A DNA stretch of 64,000 nucleotides from G963669295 sp963669295 (GTDB lineage: Bacteria; Bacteroidota; Bacteroidia; Flavobacteriales_D; CALLUQ01). Positions 61,507 through 64,000 of this stretch are shown one piece after another (position 1 is the stretch's first letter; each line of letters begins with the position of its first letter). The position numbers and the translations under genes were made by a program. The notes under the pieces were generated by a model. The model searched no databases, was not told the DNA's origin, and worked only from the letters and a program-made list of their open reading frames with translations. The stretch spans positions 3,906,001 through 3,970,000 of the forward strand of contig OY769938.1 of the NCBI GenBank assembly GCA_963669295.1, in the 5' to 3' direction.

Positions 61507-62888
61507 CCTATAGTTGGCAGTACATATTGAAGAAGAACTTCCAGCTTTCGATGCTGTTTTTGACCTGGTTTGTGGTAGGCGTGTATGGCGGTCCTGCCAT
61601 TTTCCTTTTATTGCCCCTTACCTTGTTGTTGTTAAAATTGAAGAACAAATACTTCGAGATCTTTCTCGGCTTCTTCTTCATATTAATACTGTCTGATAAC
61701 CTTATTGAAGAATTTACTTTTCCTATAAGAGTATGGGGACCGCTGGTTTGGGCCAAGAGCATCAAGAACATTTACATTGTAATGCTTGCTGCATTCTTTT
61801 ACATGGATCGGCATAAATTCAAGCCTTTCAACCGCATCTTTGTCAAGTTCATTCCTTTTTTCTTTGTCGCCATCATTGCATTGATGTACTCGCAAACCAT
61901 TGCCACCAGCGCGCAAAAAACATTGTCGTACATCCTGTTGTTCATTACTGTACCCAACTACGTAACCTTGATTTATCGCGAAAAAGGAGCGTTGTTCTTT
62001 AAAGAGTTGGTTTATTTCGTGGTAACCATTATTGCAGGAGGGTATTTATTGTTGATTTTCGACTACGAATATGCGTTCTCACATGGCGATAGGTTGCGGG
62101 GCGTATTTGGAAACCCTAATGGGTTAGGGGTATTTCTGATCCTCACCTTTGCACTGTTTCTTATTGTACATAAGCATTACGACAAGCTTTTTAGCAAGTG
62201 GGAGGTACGCCTTATTTATGCTATTTTCCTGTTTGCAGCCATTAAGTGTGGATCGCGAAATGCCATCTTGTGTATTGCCATGTTTGTTGGGTTTTCGCGG
62301 TTCTTTAAGATGTCGCCATTCATTGGATTCATCGTGTTTGTGGCAGCGGCCATGTTGGCAGAAATCATTACCAACAACTTTATTGAAATCATTATTTTCC
62401 TCGGACTGGAAGAGTTCTTTCGGCTGGAAACGTTGGAGCGTGGATCGGGGCGATACATTGCCTGGGCCTTTGCCTGGGAAAACATCCAACACCAATTTTT
62501 CCTGGGACGTGGCATTGCCTACGATGAGCACTTGATGCGTAGTAACTACTTCTTTCTTTCCCGTTTAGGGCATCAGGGAGGAGTGCACAATACCTACCTT
62601 ATATTATGGCTGAACACAGGACTTATCGGCTTGCTGGCCTATTTCCGTTCCTTTTTCTTATTGTTCCTTAAAGGAGCGAAGAATTCGCGCTATGCCATAC
62701 CGGCTATGATTGTGATAATGTTCTCTGTTATGTTCGAGCCCTGGTTGGCAGCCAGCTTAAACCCCTTTACCATTCTTTTTCTAATCATCATTACACTGTT
62801 GTCGGAAGAAGAATTTATTCCTGCGGTGGTAGAAGAAGAGGAAGAAGAAGAAACAACGGCTCCAAAACTACGCTATGAAACGGCTTAA
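61503..62888 (+). CDS. O-antigen ligase/polymerase-like membrane protein
   Basis: A 461-residue polytopic protein with about eleven membrane segments and a large loop containing GVFGNPNGLGVFLILTFALF and then RGIAYDEHL, the pattern of the O-antigen ligase (Wzy_C) superfamily. It may polymerise or ligate glycan at the periplasmic face. The C-terminus is Glu-rich (EEEEEEETTAPK). The start overlaps the CotH stop (ATGA) and the end overlaps the next gene by 14 bases. Confidence 0.85.
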   Translation: MTYSWQYILKKNFQLSMLFLTWFVVGVYGGPAIFLLLPLTLLLLKLKNKYFEIFLGFFFILILSDNLIEEFTFPIRVWGPLVWAKSIKNIYIVMLAAFFYMDRHKFKPFNRIFVKFIPFFFVAIIALMYSQTIATSAQKTLSYILLFITVPNYVTLIYREKGALFFKELVYFVVTIIAGGYLLLIFDYEYAFSHGDRLRGVFGNPNGLGVFLILTFALFLIVHKHYDKLFSKWEVRLIYAIFLFAAIKCGSRNAILCIAMFVGFSRFFKMSPFIGFIVFVAAAMLAEIITNNFIEIIIFLGLEEFFRLETLERGSGRYIAWAFAWENIQHQFFLGRGIAYDEHLMRSNYFFLSRLGHQGGVHNTYLILWLNTGLIGLLAYFRSFFLLFLKGAKNSRYAIPAMIVIMFSVMFEPWLAASLNPFTILFLIIITLLSEEEFIPAVVEEEEEEETTAPKLRYETA

Positions 62889-63807
62889 GAAACTCATCAT
62901 CATATTACTAATATTGGCTGTAGCGGGCGAACTGGCAGGGCGGTTTGTGTTGGGGTTGGGCGACATGCCCATATACATTGAAGACGACGATTACGAATAC
63001 ATCTTTGCCCCCAACCAGGAAGCCACCAGGTTTGGCAATGTTATTCGTACCAATGAATACTCCATGCGCAGTGCTCCTTTGTCTGACAACGATAAGACTC
63101 GAGTGCTTAAAATTGGAGATTCCATCATCAATGGAGGCAACCATGTAGACCAGGATAGCCTGGCCACTACCATGATGGAGCAAGATTTACAGGAATGGGC
63201 ACCGAATACACGAGTATTGAACATCTCTGCTGGCAGCTGGGGTCCCGACAATGCGTTTGCCTATATCAACAAGCATGGCCATTTCGATGCTTCCATGATG
63301 GTATTGGTATTCAGTAGCCACGACTTACACGACAACAGGCATTTTAGAAAAGTGGTGGGCAAGCACCCCAGTTGGCCGGGCGAAAAACCAATGTTGGCGC
63401 TTACCGATGGTTTTTTTCGCTATGTGTGGCCCAAAATTGCAGGCAGTGAAGATGAATATGCCTACCTCGATGGTTTTGACGATTCGGCAGTAAACCCCGG
63501 CTGGGATCAGTTTTACCAATACACCCAACAGCACGACATCGACTTGCTGGTATACCTACATCCCGAGCAGGAAGAGGTAGAAAACGGGAGCTACAATGCT
63601 GATGGCCAACAAATCATAGCTACGCTTGAAAGCAATGGAATTAACTACATATTGGGGTTAGAGCATGCATTTGATGCCACCCATTACCGCGATAACATTC
63701 ACCTTAACGCAGCAGGACAAAAAAAGCTGAAAGAGGCATTGTACCCCTATGTTCATAAACATGTGGAATCGAAATTGAGTGAAGCGGGAGTAGGGCTTAA
63801 TAATTAA
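62875..63807 (+). CDS. SGNH/GDSL-type hydrolase-like protein
   Basis: A 310-residue protein anchored by an N-terminal helix (about 5-24). The SGNH pattern is visible: VLKIGDSIINGG (Ser block), ISAGSWGPDNA (Gly block), and a C-terminal RDNIHLNAAGQ with Asp and His of the triad. Such proteins remove or transfer acyl groups on exported polysaccharide. It overlaps the ligase-like gene, so it is probably part of one transcript. Confidence 0.85.
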   Translation: MKRLKKLIIILLILAVAGELAGRFVLGLGDMPIYIEDDDYEYIFAPNQEATRFGNVIRTNEYSMRSAPLSDNDKTRVLKIGDSIINGGNHVDQDSLATTMMEQDLQEWAPNTRVLNISAGSWGPDNAFAYINKHGHFDASMMVLVFSSHDLHDNRHFRKVVGKHPSWPGEKPMLALTDGFFRYVWPKIAGSEDEYAYLDGFDDSAVNPGWDQFYQYTQQHDIDLLVYLHPEQEEVENGSYNADGQQIIATLESNGINYILGLEHAFDATHYRDNIHLNAAGQKKLKEALYPYVHKHVESKLSEAGVGLNN

Positions 63808-63817
63808 CTATTTTTAT

Positions 63818-63830
63818 CCCGTTCAACGGG
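63818..63830. repeat. Short palindrome before the last gene
   Basis: CCCGTTCAACGGG is a 13-base inverted repeat with a one-base centre, lying 7 bases before the ATG at 63838. It could be an operator or part of a leader hairpin; no T-tract follows. Confidence 0.25.
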
Positions 63831-63837
63831 TTGTTGC

Positions 63838-64000
63838 ATGGCAAATAGATCGAAAAGAAAAAGAAGGATTCGCATCACTTTATTCTTGCTGGTGGCACTA
63901 CTGGCAGGAGGATACTATGCCGATAAAAAGGTAAAGGAAAAAGGCTACGATGGACTCTTTAGTTTCTTGTTTACTACGGGCTCCAATTATGCCGATAGCG
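63838..64000 (+). CDS. Truncated gene: membrane-anchored protein of unknown function
   Basis: An open frame from ATG 63838 runs off the end of the window after 54 codons. The N-terminus is very basic (MANRSKRKRRIRI) and is followed by a membrane helix (LFLLVALLAGGYYADK), giving a type II membrane topology. The rest, and any domain, is outside the window. It follows the SGNH protein by 30 bases and may continue the same transcript. Confidence 0.6.
   Translation, partial: MANRSKRKRRIRITLFLLVALLAGGYYADKKVKEKGYDGLFSFLFTTGSNYADS

Overview
The window looks like a chromosomal segment of a member of the Bacteroidota. Four things point there: several secreted proteins end in type IX secretion (T9SS) type A C-terminal sorting domains, candidate -7 boxes match the Bacteroidota TAnnTTTG pattern, few genes have a strong Shine-Dalgarno sequence, and an exosortase sits beside a PID-CTERM-like substrate. 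I cannot place it below phylum. I recognised no tRNA, rRNA, CRISPR array, insertion sequence or prophage.

Layout. (1) 1-4530, minus strand: a tiny PID-CTERM-like exosortase substrate, its exosortase, an exosortase-associated membrane protein, and a large T9SS adhesin-like protein. (2) 5117-33619, plus strand: one long, tightly packed surface-polysaccharide locus. It starts with a Wzc-type tyrosine autokinase and a Wzm/Wzt-type ABC exporter. A CDP-glucose-derived branched (amino)sugar cassette follows (rfbF, rfbG, epimerase, C-methyltransferase, aminotransferase), then methyltransferases, two TIGR00180-type glycosyltransferases and the fragment of a third. Next is a nonulosonate-like acidic sugar cassette: cytidylyltransferase, DapA-like aldolase, two NeuB paralogues, NeuD, a TIM-barrel isomerase and a CBS-aminotransferase fusion. 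Glycosyltransferases and further tailoring enzymes close it. (3) 33754-39710: mixed genes, including a secreted metzincin-like protease, Dps, an SPFH protein with a ribbon-helix-helix partner, a nine-unit 22-bp degenerate tandem repeat, a T9SS protein and an HTTM-type membrane protein. (4) 39830-52162, plus strand: more glycosyltransferases, an MBOAT/SGNH acylation pair, an AraC regulator plus SDR pair with matching promoters, wecB and an epimerase. (5) 52139-58036, minus strand: a six-gene, end-overlapping operon encoding a T9SS protein, a Stf0-like sulfotransferase, three paralogous secreted proteins with tail-fibre-like and Cys-rich lectin-like parts, and a TlpA-like thioredoxin. (6) 58117-64000: an epimerase, DUF4956 and CotH proteins, an O-antigen ligase/polymerase-like protein, an SGNH protein and a truncated last gene.

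Together these genes can build, modify (O-methyl, O-acyl, sulfate) and export a complex surface glycan. T9SS and exosortase substrates nearby are the kind of proteins that end up attached to such glycans; that link is inference. The observations most worth following up are the AraC/SDR promoter architecture, the six-gene tail-fibre/lectin operon, the 22-bp repeat array, the nonulosonate-like cassette with its CBS-aminotransferase, and the minimal exosortase substrate with an intercistronic hairpin.
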